Below, in pieces: positions 1-11,764 of a stretch of DNA of 64,000 nucleotides. A program made the translations under genes and the position numbers. The stretch comes from Hoplostethus atlanticus. Lineage: Eukaryota > Chordata > Actinopteri > Trachichthyiformes > Trachichthyidae. Position 1 is the stretch's first letter. Each line of letters begins with the position of its first letter. The notes beneath the pieces were generated by a model. That model saw only the letters and a program-made list of their open reading frames with translations. It did not search any database and was not told the origin of the DNA. The stretch covers positions 3,257,501 through 3,321,500 of the forward strand of contig JAXDDX010000034.1 in the NCBI GenBank assembly GCA_034670405.1, read 5' to 3'.

Positions 1-236
1 GAGAGAGGGAGAGAGAGAGGGAGAGCGAGCCACATCCTAAATGAGAACAGTAACCTGTAGGGAGTGATAAGAGCCGGCAGATGGATAGAGTGATAAATAG
101 ACAGATGGGTAGTTAGATAGATGGAGGGGGGGAGGGAGAGGTGGGGGCTGACGGGATGGGCAGATGGGGTAAAGAGATAGAAGAGAGGAGAAAGTTTCTC
201 CCTAGTGCAAGCTCTTCCAATCTCACTGTTGTCTTT

Positions 237-1135
237 GGGTTCGCTCTGCCTTCTCTCTCTCTCTCCTTCCTCGCTCCCTCCCTCCCGCCCGCCCTCTCAC
301 TCTCCACCTCCCCCCCCCTCTCCCCGCCTCCTCTCTGCCACTGCTGCACTCACGGGATATTTTTAATAGAATTAGGCTGCTCTTGTTATCAGCCGAGCGG
401 GTAGCCACAGAGTGAGGCGAGATTGAAACAGCGATTTCCAATTTGAGATTGTGTCACACGCGTCTCCCCGCGCCCCGATAGCATCGGAGGATCGCCGCCA
501 CCATCTCACTCTCTCACTGTCTCTCTCACTTTTGTCCTTCTCTCTCTCACTCAGCCGGATATTTTAGCCTCGCCCTCGCCTTCCTCCAGACTAACATCTA
601 AATGCATACATGCTCTCTCGCTCTCTCTCTCTCTCCGTCTCTCTGGATTCACTGGCTTCTCTTGACAGTTTATCTCCTTGTCTCTTTCGCTCCCATCCAG
701 GCCACATGCAGCACGCATCTCTCTCTCTCTCCTCCCTCCCCCCTCCTCTCCCCCCCCGGCCCCGGCCCCGTCCGCGGATGCCACTAAGTACCTCCAAATG
801 CAACTCCGCTCCCTCTCTCTCTCTCCCCCCCTCCCCTTTTTCTTTTCTTTACACGTACATTCTTGTCTTTCCCACTCCTCCCACACTTGTTCATTTCTCA
901 TATCGCCACCTCCCTGTTTGCTTCTTCTCTCCCGGTATTTTCACATCTCTCTTCCCACACTCCCTCCCTCCTCCCAGCGTCCCTCGCCCGCCTTCACCAA
1001 TTTCCGCCTCCCCTTCTCCTTCCATCTCATCTTGTGTCGCTCTCCCTATCCCTCTACATATTTCTCCTCCCTTCATCCTTCATCCTCTGCTCCCTCTCCT
1101 CGGCCTCTCTTTCTCTGCCTGCCTCAAGGCTTTGG
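237..1135. repeat. Long pyrimidine-rich low-complexity tract
   Basis: About 900 bases are strongly C/T on the plus strand, with repeated short runs of CTCTCT, CCCTCC and TTCTC. There is no uniform unit, so this is simple low-complexity sequence rather than one microsatellite. Tracts of this kind can adopt triplex (H-DNA) structure. The long frames read across it are artefacts of the composition. Confidence 0.8.
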
Positions 1136-2584
1136 ATCCCTTTGACTTGACTTGTCAGGTCCATGGATTTCTGTCTTACCACTAGAGAGTGTGTATGTGT
1201 GTGTGTGTGTGTGTGTGTGTACATACACTTGTACATTCCTCATTGCTTGTGGCTGTGCATGAGCTTGGTAGTCTGCGAGATTGATGCTGGTTTGTGTGTG
1301 TGTGTGTGTCAGGTCCTTTACTGGTGCCCCTCACACTCATGGCCTGGGGGTCTTTTCTCTTCGCGCAGCTCCACCTTTTTTGAAAAAGCTGAGTAGAAGT
1401 GTTGCCTTCTTTAATAAACCCTTTCCACGAGCCGAGGCAGCCGAGCAACCTTGGCGCGAGGAGTATCTCCTCCTCGCGCCTCGCGTTTCTCTCATCTCAA
1501 TAATTGCCAAAACCGCGACGTGAGTTGCTAAGATCTGACCCCTGTATCTTTTTGTCCTCCACCTCCTCCTTGTTTCTTTTGCTTGTTTGGAAATGAAATA
1601 GACTGGAAGATCTTCATGGACTTTACAGCTTTGTGTAGCTCAGGCTTGCATTCTGTGCCAAGTGCAAAAAAAAAAGAGAAAGAAAATGGACTTGAAGGAA
1701 ATCAGGTCCGTGGTTCAAGTGGTCCAGAGAGCGGTATGGATGAAGCATCATATAGACAGAAAGCCTGCAGAGGCTCTTTTGAATTATTCAGGGTTTTGAA
1801 TGTGTTGGGTTAATAGTTCAGCGAAACACTGTAGGAAACTACCGACTAGGATGTATGCAGCGTATAGCACCGGCGTGCAGCACACCCCCACATGCACAGA
1901 TCCACGTGCACACACAGCAAAAAAAAAAAAAAGAAGAAAAATCCTAGCCTATACTTCCAACAATAACGTGCTGCAGGCTTGTCGTTGGATTCGCTCTTTT
2001 ATCTGTAAACGCTGCCCTGAAACTTATCAGATGATGATCCGAGTTGGAAACGGTGTTGAAATGTCAGCTGTCAGACGCCCGCCCAAACTACAGGCGGGTC
2101 CCTGCGCTCGGGCCCTGCTCGCCGATGTTCAGTTTAGCTGGGTTTCCACCGCCGAGCCGGTTCACGAGTCAGGGGGGAAAAACAAAAAACAAAGATGAAA
2201 TGTTTAGCGCTTAATTGCGGCTCACACATCCAGTGGGCGAAAGCAACTTTTTTTTTTTTTAGCCCTAAAGACTGCTTGAGGGCGTTTAAGCGAGAAGAGA
2301 GAGAGTTGAGAGGAGGTGAGAAAGAGCTCCGGGGGGGGGGGCTGAAGCAAACACAGATCGTTCACTCTGTCTCCTTGAACACTCGCGGTGTTTGTGCTTC
2401 CTTATCGCGCATGTGTGTGTGTGTGTGTGTGTGTGTCTGTGGAAGTTTGGGTTTCAAGTCCTATAAGGGTACAAAACGGTGTTGGAAGACCTACATGCAT
2501 TTAGGTAACGGATATATAGAATGAACTGAAATCCAACCCAATTAAAAAAATAAATAAAGTAAGTATCACTGAGTCAGCGCTCGG

Positions 2585-2586
<2 letters not shown>

Positions 2587-2623
<37 letters not shown>
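2587..2623. repeat. (AC)n microsatellite
   Basis: Perfect AC dinucleotide run of about 37 bases, followed by a short GA run. Confidence 0.95.
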
Positions 2624-2627
<4 letters not shown>

Positions 2628-4910
2628 GAGAGCTACTCGGCCATGAATGATGAGCTTCTGATGGGAGTGATTTGATTACATTGGTTGTCCTAGGGTATCT
2701 TATCCTCCGCCTCGCTCTCTCTCTCCTCTCTCCTCTTTCCCCTCCCACTGTGCCAATCCATTTCCCTCTGAAAGTGACACTTTAAAAGGTTGATAGCTCA
2801 TTGGCCGAGTCCCAGAGCCCTCAGATCGATGGCTGGCCCGAGCGGCATCGGGGGTATCGCGTGCAACGTATAGCGTCTCGGGACACAGGAGTTGAAGTCC
2901 GCGCCGCCGGGGCGAAGATGCTTTTCGATTTGTCGCCCACCGCGTGAACCCTCCGGTCCGCGGGGAAGACGGAGCAACGGATGGCCGGCGGGCATTTTTC
3001 AGCTTTGCCGCTGGTGGTCTGAGACCGGCCGGGGGGGGGGGGAGACGGGTTTGGGGTTCACACTGCTGCAGAGAGAGGCAGATATACAGATGCAAGCACA
3101 CGTACAGAAAACTGCAACAAGGTGCTGTGAAAATTGAAATCGCATCTTTCCAGCAATGCGCCCTGCTCTAATTGGTGACAACATTTTATGGATAAGACAA
3201 AGCAGAACCCATTTAGATCATAAATCAAAACATGGTTTATTATTTTTTTTGCCAAGACAGTTTTTTTCCTCCCTTTGCCACCATTTCCACTTGCCATGAA
3301 GTTGTGATTGAATTTTTCCCTGAGAGACATTATTTTACAATCAAAGCGCTCACTCTGGCTCCTATAATTACTCCTCCTTTTCTGCTCAGCTCACTGCTCT
3401 TGAACAAAGTGGCAGTGAAAATGGAACCTGTTCTTATTTCTGCGACGGCTGCTGAGGTGTGCAGCTGATCGCAGGGGGGGGGCTGAAGATGAGGAAAGCA
3501 TGCAAGGGGAAGTCTGGCTGTGCTCAGTGTGAAGCCCTGCCTGTATCCCTGCAAGACCCGCGGTACGCAGTGATCTATCCACGCCAGACGACTCCGGAGG
3601 CCCCTCAGAGGAGGCCCAACCCGGCCCTGCTGCCTGTCCCTGGCCCTGTGCGCAGCCAGCCTGCCCTGGGAGCCTGCTGGGAGCCACGGAGCATGGATGG
3701 ATGAGTATCCAGGGGTAAATCCCACCCTGAGGGGCGATGGGCAGCTAGAGAAGGGTAGCAGTGGGCCTCTGGAGGCAGAGCAGTCGGCCAAGCCTGTTTC
3801 CACACTGGCTCTCAAACCGTGGGATCTGGGGGACACGGAGTTGGGAGAGTAGACACACAGTCACAGGCACGATACCCGCAATTGTGTAACTTTGTTCTCA
3901 CGTTCAAACAGTACCAGCGACGGTACAGTACAGACGGTACAGCTGAGATCAGGCTGCGAGAGAGAGTGAACAGTGTAAATATTCATCAATCAGAGGGAGC
4001 AGCAGTGAAGAGTCTCACCGGGGGAAACTGAGAGCTCCTCTTTATACCGTCAGCGCTGCGAGACTGGGTTTTAGCGTGTCAGCGCCGTAGCAGCCGCGGG
4101 AGTTTGAAATGTCAGCCCCCGTAACCACTGGTTAAACCTACAGCCACCTTTCGGCTCCAGCGCGCAGCCCGTCCGAGCCAAAATGGAGGAGGCTCTGTGC
4201 TCAGTTTCACCCAGGCCCACAGGAGAGAGGGGGGGGGAGGGGCTTGCGGGGGCCTTCAATCTACGCAAACACACAACGCTGCTCCGCCTACCCACGCGAT
4301 GACCCCCCCCGCAGGCGCCACAACGCGCGGCAACCCCGGCGCCTACCCGAGCCCCGCCAGGCCTCTCCTCCCCCTACCTCCGAGCGCGATTTTCCTCGTA
4401 TCGCTCCAATCTCGCCGCATCTCTCTCCAAGTCTTTATCGCGAAACACACAGCACTGCGCATTTTAATCATGCCCCCGACTGGAAAAGACACTTTTCCAA
4501 TTAATGGAACCACGACTGTTTATGGAGCCGCAATGCGCAATTGGCCCAAACGAGCCACCCAGCCGCGTGTTTGATGTACGGCTGTTTTGAGTGCGAACGA
4601 GATCATTTTTTTGAACTGTATAAATCTCTTTGGTGAATGAAAGGCTAAGGGGAAGTGAATGAGTAACGCTCCAGTGAAGCTGCTGAGTGGCCAACAGCAG
4701 AAGGCTGTGGTTCTACTGGGCAGCTCCCAGGCGTGAATATGTGGAATGGTATGAATGTGAAGCAGGGTACCGCCGGGGGAAAAAAAAGAGCATGCACGCT
4801 CAGCAAAAAAAACAAAACTCCCCCGGATAAATAATAAAGGTTCGAGAATTATTCTGCTATCGCTCCAGAATGTTCCTATAAAGTCAGATTCTATTGATAG
4901 GTCATCGAGT

Positions 4911-6046
4911 ACGGGAGACGAACGATTCAAAAGCCTGCGCAAAGTAGACACAGCATACCCAGTTAGTAGACACCACATGTCCAGTGAGTAGACACCACAT
5001 GTCCAGTTAGTAGACACCACATGTCCAGTTAGTAGACATATCCAGTTAGTAGACACCACATACCCAGTTAGTAGACACCACATGTCCAGTTAGTAGACAC
5101 CACATACCCAGTTAGTAGACACCACATACCAGTTAGTAGACACCACATACCAGTTAGTAGACACCACATGTCCAGTTAGTAGACATACCCAGTTAGTAGA
5201 CACCACATGTCGTTAGTAGACACCACATATCCAGTTAGTAGACACCACGTATCCAGTTAGTAGACACCACATGTCCAGTGAGTAGACACCACATGTCCAG
5301 TGAGTAGACACCACATGTCCAGTTAGTAGACATATCCAGTTAGTAGACACCACATGTCCAGTTAGTAGACACCACATACCCAGTTAGTAGACACCACATA
5401 CCAGTTAGTAGACACCACATACCAGTTAGTAGACATGTCCAGTTAGTAGACATGTGGTGTCTATTAACTGGACATGTGGTGTCTACTAACTGGATATGTC
5501 TACTAACTGGATATGTGGTGTCTACTAACTGGATATGTCTACTAACTGGACATGTGGTGTCTACTAACTGGACATGTGGTGTCTACTAACTGGATATGTG
5601 GTGTCTACTAACTGGGTATGTGGTGTCTACTCACTGGACATGTGGTGTCTACTAACTGGGTATGTGGTGTCTACTAACTGGACATGTGGTGTCTACTAAC
5701 TGGGTATGTGGTGTCTACTAACTGGGTATGTGGTGTCTACTCACTGGACATGTGGTGTCTACTAACTGGATATGTCTACTAACTGGACATGTGGTGTCTA
5801 CTAACTGGGTATGTGGTGTCTACTAACTGGACATGTGGTGTCTACTAACTGGGTATGTGGTGTCTACTCACTGGACATGTGGTGTCTACTAAGTGGGTAT
5901 GTGGTGTCTACTCACTGGACATGTGGTGTCTACTAACTGGATATGTCTACTAACTGGACATGTGGTGTCTACTAACTGGATATGTCTACTAACTGGGTAT
6001 GCAGTGTCTACTTTGCGCAGGCTTTTAAATCATTCGGCCTCCCATA
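4911..6046. mobile_element. Foldback element built from 22-bp minisatellite arms
   Basis: The left arm (about 4911-5454) is a tandem array whose usual unit is CAGTTAGTAGACACCACAT plus a variable 3-base end (GTC, ACC or ATC). The right arm (about 5455-6046) is the same array in reverse complement. Some units are shortened by loss of the CACCACA part. The outer ends are not minisatellite but match each other in inverted orientation: the left end begins CGGGAGACGAACGATT and the reverse complement of the right end begins TGGGAGGCCGAATGATT. Both then share AAAAGCCTGCGCAAAGTAGA before the first unit. A TA dinucleotide flanks each side (4909-4911 region and 6046-6047), compatible with a TA target duplication. 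No transposase frame is present. The structure resembles foldback (FB-like) non-autonomous DNA transposons with tandem-repeat inverted arms. An inverted duplication of a satellite is the alternative, but the matching unique ends favour a mobile unit. Confidence 0.7.
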
Positions 6047-7889
6047 ATAGAGACGCGCCGGCGGAGAGAGACGCGTTACAAACAACATCAGCAGACATCC
6101 CCTCGCTCCTCGCCAGGCGTCGAGTTATTTCCAACAACTGAATGACTTTGAAGAGGGTTTTGAGTTCCCGTTCCTGGTGTCTCGAACAGCGAAAGGAAGG
6201 CTAGCAATAAATGGAAGTGTTGCAGAGTTTCAGTTGCTCCTGTATCGGCGCTTTATTTCAGGGATACATCTGCCGGCGTGTATTTATAACTCTGGGTTGG
6301 TTCCAGCTTAGACAGGGACCTATCAGTTTCCCGGAGACACAACCCACAAAATCGAGCAATGTGAGAACCATGCTCTCTGTGTGTGTGTGTGTGAGAGAAA
6401 TTTAGAACACTGTTATAAAGAGCTTAATCTGAGTGTGTATTTTAGTGTAGTAGCACACACACACACACCCGTAGGTCTTTATGCAACTCGTGCACTTTAC
6501 AACTCGCGTTCTCGTGACTTCATATATCAACTTGCCCTCCCACTCCATCAATCAGCCTGACATCACTCAGCGGGAATCCGCCGCGCGTAACGTGTTTATG
6601 AAAAAGAAATTATTTTCCCATCGCCCTCACTCCGGCGAGGGGTCCGCGAGAAACACGTCGAGCGTTTCATATCGCGCGCCACCTTCAAAGACGCGCTCCC
6701 TTTGCAACGGAATTAAGAGGCAAATCGCTTCTCGACCGGCGCCGACAGGGAAAGGGGTGAGCGGGCGTATTAACCAGAGGTAATTGAATGTAGAAGTAAC
6801 AGCGCACACTTTGAACGCTTGGGGTTAACCCTTTCGCCTCCGCTCTCCCGGTAAAGACGGGGGAGAAAAGTGGAGGGAAAAGTTGTTTCCGCCTGGTCCG
6901 GGAAGTGTTTAGAGTCGGTGGGGCCTGCGAGACCCGCCGCGGTTCAGCTCAGTTCATTGCTATTTATCATGAGTGACGGGGCTGGGGAGTAGAAAAATTC
7001 AACACCTTTTTCCGAGTGAGCAATGGAGCTGTCTTATTACCTGCAGTAAGGAAGCCAACCCGAGTTCTTTTTCCTCGAAAAAGACATAAACAAGAAGTAG
7101 AGGCAATTCATCCTTTGTGGTGCATATTTCACTCTTCTGGATTTCGGTTCCTCTGGGGAGAAAAAATGGTGAAAATAGAAAAGAAAAGTACACATGTTGG
7201 ATAGCGATGATACATTCGGTACAGCGGTCTTGCCCAGGAAACCCGTGCAAAGACCTTCGAGATACAGATGGAACCGTATCAGAGTTTTCTTCAGTATTGT
7301 GCGCCCTTCCCTTTGAGATGTATGTGCGGTAGTCCTCTGAATGGAGACGTCAGAGGAAAAACACTTTCAGAGCGTAATGAACGGCAGGCTCGAGCTCATA
7401 TGAGCGGAGGTTAACTGGTAGAGTGTATAGAGCCGACCAAGGCCGCGGGAGAGGCGGATAGGAATTCACATTTACCAGCTAGCGAGGCTGTTGCGAGTGT
7501 AGGGAGATGACAAGGACGGCGATGGAGAGAGGGAGGCAGGGAGAGGAAGAAGGAAACGGGAGGGAGGCGGGGTGGGAATGAGAAATAGAACAGAAGTACT
7601 CTTAATTGCTCTGAGGGGAATTTGCCCCGTACCTGAGTAGGTTGGGCAATACGTAAAGCAAAATCAAAATCAAATCTAAATAGGTGGAGGAGGAGGAACG
7701 GGTAGCAGGAGCGAGAAGCGGGAGGCAAAAGGGAGACAAAGTAAGAGAGAGTGACGGAGAGAGAGAGAGAACCACAAACCCGAGCTAGTTTCCGCCAATT
7801 ACGTTCATGTCAGCGTGCGTCCCCGATTCAAAAATGCAACAACAGCCTGGAGGGGCTCAGTCGTCGTCTCTCCCTGCCTGCCACTCCAC

Positions 7890-7892
<3 letters not shown>

Positions 7893-7933
<41 letters not shown>

Positions 7934-7956
7934 GGCTCTCACACACACACACACAC
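7893..7956. repeat. (CT)n followed by (AC)n microsatellite
   Basis: A perfect CT run of about 38 bases is followed after a short spacer by an AC run. The flanking 8030-8300 continues with several interrupted CA and GT runs. Confidence 0.9.
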
Positions 7957-8029
7957 TCACTGTGTACGCACATAAAACACTCACACGCACATTAATCCTA
8001 TGACTCCCTCTAGCTTCGTCTCTGTTTGT

Positions 8030-8089
8030 CACACACACACACACACACGCTTACCCACCATCCACAGACACACGTACCCACTCGCCTTC

Positions 8090-8124
<35 letters not shown>

Positions 8125-8298
8125 GCAAGACTACACACAAATCCACCTCCTCTGTCTTCCAACTCCATTTCTCTCACTCTCTTTTCCTCAGGCTTTCCAT
8201 CCATCCATCCACACAAACACACACACACACACCCCACTTCTCATTCTGTCTGTGTGTACGCCTCTATGTGTGTGTGTGTGTGTTTGTGTGTGTGTGTA
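8030..8298. repeat. Cluster of CA and GT microsatellites
   Basis: Four separate CA runs (near 8030-8048, 8092-8120 and 8214-8232) and a terminal GT run (8267-8298) lie within 270 bases of otherwise C/T/A-rich sequence. Confidence 0.85.
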
Positions 8299-8621
8299 GA
8301 TGATAGTAATAAGGGCGCTGATTGCCGGAGACGGAGATGAGGGATGGCGCTATTGATGAGCGTCTCTCTTGACAGCCTGGCAGCAAGCGAGGCGTGGGGG
8401 CCTCCTGTTATTAGCGGTAGCAATAACAGCAACACTCGGGGCCCCTAATTGAATGAAAAGGGACCCCGTTAGTCGGGCCGGGGCGACCTGGCAGTGGGTG
8501 GGAGAGACGGGGGTGTGAAGAGAAAGAAAAACAATGGCGGGGAAGCAGAGAGAGAGAGAGAGAGAGGCCTGAAAGTGAGAGAGAGGAAAATAGTATAGAA
8601 GCAGCAAAGTGATGCATGCAG

Positions 8622-8623
<2 letters not shown>

Positions 8624-8656
<33 letters not shown>
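8624..8656. repeat. (GA)n microsatellite
   Basis: Perfect GA run of 33 bases; a shorter one lies at about 8549-8566. Confidence 0.9.
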
Positions 8657-8658
<2 letters not shown>

Positions 8659-9016
8659 AAGTGCTCTGGGAGGGAGGGTGCCGGGGCGGCGAGGGAGACT
8701 CGTCGACAATTAGGACATTTTTATTGAGTGGAGAGATCGATAAATAATTGACAGCATTCTGTTCGGGTGAGGAGGGAAACGAGGGTGATAAAGGGAGAGA
8801 GGGGCTCAGCGGAGAGCAGGGAGGCGGGGAGCGGGAAATAAAGGCATTACATGTGTTTTTTATTTTTATATTTTTTTATTTGTTAGCTTCTAAATGGAAG
8901 CAGGTAAATCTTTTTGTTCTTTTTACGACGGCGGGATTTCGTTACGAGCCGAAATACAATAAAACAGACGTCTTTACAAACTGTCTCCCCGAGATAACGA
9001 AGAGGAAAGGGGAATG

Positions 9017-9019
<3 letters not shown>

Positions 9020-9058
<39 letters not shown>
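9020..9058. repeat. (GT)n microsatellite
   Basis: Perfect GT run of about 39 bases directly left of the candidate MITE. Confidence 0.95.
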
Positions 9059-9060
<2 letters not shown>

Positions 9061-9066
9061 CTCTAT

Positions 9067-9403
9067 GGGCCTCATTTATCAAGTAAAATACACTTATATT
9101 TGTATGGAGGCTTTTTATACACTATCAAACTCATTTCCACTTAAAATGAGATTATAATGACTCCTTGGAAACAGTTGGCATGCAGTTTTTTTTTGGTGTT
9201 GTAAGTAAATGGTAGCGCAGTTGTTTTATCAACGTCCAACCTTTTTACACGTACGGGTATGTTGATGAATGAGGGCGTTACGAGGGCAAATCCATTTACG
9301 TCGACGTGCACATGTGTGGATTTGCGTGTAGCAGTCACACAGTGGGTATTTTTATCACGGTGTTTGTGAGTCAACATGAGTCAACGCTAGTAAATCAGCG
9401 CCC
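9067..9403. mobile_element. Candidate 337-bp MITE (non-autonomous DNA transposon)
   Basis: The left end reads GGGCCTCATTTATCAAG. The reverse complement of the right end reads GGGCGCTGATTTACTAG, so the termini form an imperfect inverted repeat. The interior is AT-rich, non-coding and carries motifs such as CATTTACG and GATTTGCGTGTAGCAG. In my recollection, ends of the GGGCCTCATTTAT type are common in fish and frog non-autonomous DNA elements, probably hAT-like. I could not find a convincing 8-bp target duplication, so the family is not assigned. The boundary could be off by a few bases. Confidence 0.45.
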
Positions 9404-11720
9404 TTGCCCTTTTTGACAGACTTGATTTGGCAACGCAGTGGCTCCGCATCCAAAGCTGCTAATCAAATTGTCACGCCGGAGATGCGCCCGGGAATCGCGG
9501 GGCGGAAAAAAAAAAAACGGTGCCATCGCTCACGGTTAAAAAAGAAACAAACCAACAAAAAAAAAAAGTCCGCGCGGCTTCTGATGCCCTCTCTTTCTCC
9601 CAGCTGGGATTAAAAAGAAAAAAACAACAACAATTTTTGCATCTGCACCGCTGTTTCCGCTCCGGTGTGGGAGAGGGAATACATTAATCAGGGTCAAATT
9701 GCGCTCTGCCTGAAAAAAAAAGACTCAGAGGGAGGGAAGGAAGGAAGGAAGGATTCAGCAGGTAGGGCGGGGGGGGCATCAGAAGAAGAATAAGGCTCTG
9801 ATGAAATGATGACGAGATGTGAGGGGGGGGGGGTTGAATATTGATGTGAGGGTGATAATGTGTGGTAGCTGACGCAAGGGGGGGAGAAAAAAAAGGGGGA
9901 GAAAGACAGACAGGTAGCTACATTGGGCGGCCTAATGACAGGGGAAAGCTCTCTGGTGGCGACGGCAGCAGCTGCCCTGAATTTTTCATAGCCGGCTCTG
10001 CGGCGAGATGGCTGGGAGACACCGTGATATGTCTCACCCGTGTTCCTGCCGAGAGCAGAGCTTTCATTAGCTCTCTCTCCTCCCGCGGTGAGAGCAGCGG
10101 AGAGATGAAGTCAGGGGGAAATAAAAGTAGAAATTGTTTTGAGAAAAGGGGGCCGAAAGGAAAAGTTAATACCGGGGGGGTTGCGAGTGTATTTATGGCC
10201 CTCTGAAAAATAAAAGCGTTTGTTCTTTTGCTGTTGGGAGTTGTTATGATGGATCTTGGGGGTAATGGAGTTTTGATGGATGAGCCGGTGTCCGGGGATG
10301 TGAGCGGACTGCGTGGATGTCTGACCGGCAGGAAGCGTTTCTCGCCGTCGCGTCCGTCAGGTGTGTAATATTGAATATCCCGTAACCTTTCATAAGTGCC
10401 GTAAAACGCCCGGGAGCCCCCGCAGAGACGAACCCACAGAGGAGCTTCTGAAATCCACTTCCCCCTATAATCTCAAACATCCCCCCCCCCCACCCTCCCC
10501 CGCTTCTTTAAAGACTTTGAAATTAAGCGAGGTAAAATGATAATGTTTGGTCTTTAGCGTCCCTCTGGTAAACATTGCCGTTAGGATCAATTAACCGGCG
10601 GCTAACGAGCAGAGTGGGGGTCTGCCGTAATATCGCAGCATTGTTCGCTGGCGATTTTTAATTAGTGGGTTTTGAAGTAAAAAAATCGCAAAAAGTTTTT
10701 AATTGTTTTTTTTCTTTTCTGGCGAGGGGGGGGGGGAGGGGGGCAGATCAGAGTGTTAATTATAAAGTAGGGGCTTTAAAGTGAGCAGGATTTAGGCTTT
10801 TAATTAAAGGGGAATTTGATGCGACCAACAGACTGAGTTCAATTGCCCCTCCCCCTTATATCTGTCTGCCTCCTCGTCTGTTTTGCCGCCTTCCATCTCC
10901 TGCTGCTCGCCTCTCGCTCTCTCCCCACCCCTCTCTCTCTCTCTCTCTCTCTGTCTCTGCACGGAGTTGATGTCTCCCTCTTTGCCGGGTATCAGAAGCC
11001 GGATTAGGGACTTTCGCAGCTCCGTTCTCAAACAGGGGGGGGAAGATGAGGCGTGGGTGGGTAGGGTGGGGGGAGAGGGGCGGGGGAAGAGGGAGAGGGA
11101 GAGGCAGAGGGAGGAGGAGCAAGGGGGAATGGCTCAGTCACTCCGTCGGATTTCCAAGATTGAATTAGTGAGCTTCAGACAAATCGCAGAGTCTCCCTTT
11201 TTGGAGATGTTCGAAATGTTGCGTTCTCTCTTTTCCGATCCTTTTCCCCTCTCGCTGTCTCTCCGCTCGCAGCCCCCCCGTCCCTCCCTCCCCCCCTCCA
11301 TCTGTCCGGCCCCCTCCTCCCCTCCCTTCCTCTTCCTCTCCTCATAAGATTGTTTTCATACCAGTGATAAATTAGGCTGAAGTGATTAGCGTGGTGTGAA
11401 ACGTGATTACATTGCTTTTCCTGATTTGTCGAGCAGATGCCCTCTGCCAGCGAGACGTCGGCAGGTTTGCGGTGTTCGACTCAGCCTCTCCCACAGCTGG
11501 AGATCCCAGCAGACGAATGCAGGTTAATTGCCTTGATTGTGGCTATGGCTACACACACCGTACCGCCGGGAAACGCATCCTTGCAATCCATTTGTTGTTG
11601 CACTAGCCGTTAGCGTTCGCGGCTTGTTTGGAAATCCAATCATGACCTAAACAAGAGGAGGGGGGAAAAAGGAAAAAGAAAAAGTACCTTTTGGGACACG
11701 GCAATGACACGGGGTGTTTC

Positions 11721-11764
11721 GGCGTTGACTCGTGACGGCGTTGACTCGTGACGGTGTTGACTTA
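11721..11764. repeat. Short 16-bp tandem repeat
   Basis: The unit GGCGTTGACTCGTGAC occurs twice exactly, followed by a third partial copy with one change. Each copy carries TGACTC next to CGTGAC. Confidence 0.85.

Larger units (their letters stand above)
1..4909. other. Non-coding region upstream, no gene recognised
   Basis: No open frame here has the composition of a protein. The frames present are low-complexity Ser/Leu/Pro or Arg/Glu/Gly runs read from CT- or GA-rich DNA. The stretch holds GA-rich DNA at the left edge, a long pyrimidine tract (about 237-1135), (TG)n runs near 1191-1220, 1291-1309 and 2411-2436, an (AC)n run at 2587-2623 and several poly-A or poly-G homopolymers. The part around 2800-3050 and 4080-4400 is GC-rich with several CpGs and could include a promoter or non-coding first exon, but I found no splice donor or core promoter I can defend. 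Confidence 0.6.

Noticed and set aside
610-1185. 191-codon and 155-codon open frames
   Set aside because: Ser/Leu/Pro low-complexity translation of a pyrimidine tract. Overlapping frames on both strands look alike.
3330-3836. 168-codon antisense frame
   Set aside because: No domain recognised, Arg/Pro/Ser-rich, GC-rich background. A chance frame is more likely.
4960-6000. CRISPR-like regular repeats
   Set aside because: Units are head-to-tail 22-mers without unique spacers, the orientation inverts halfway, and the genome is a vertebrate one. It is a minisatellite foldback.
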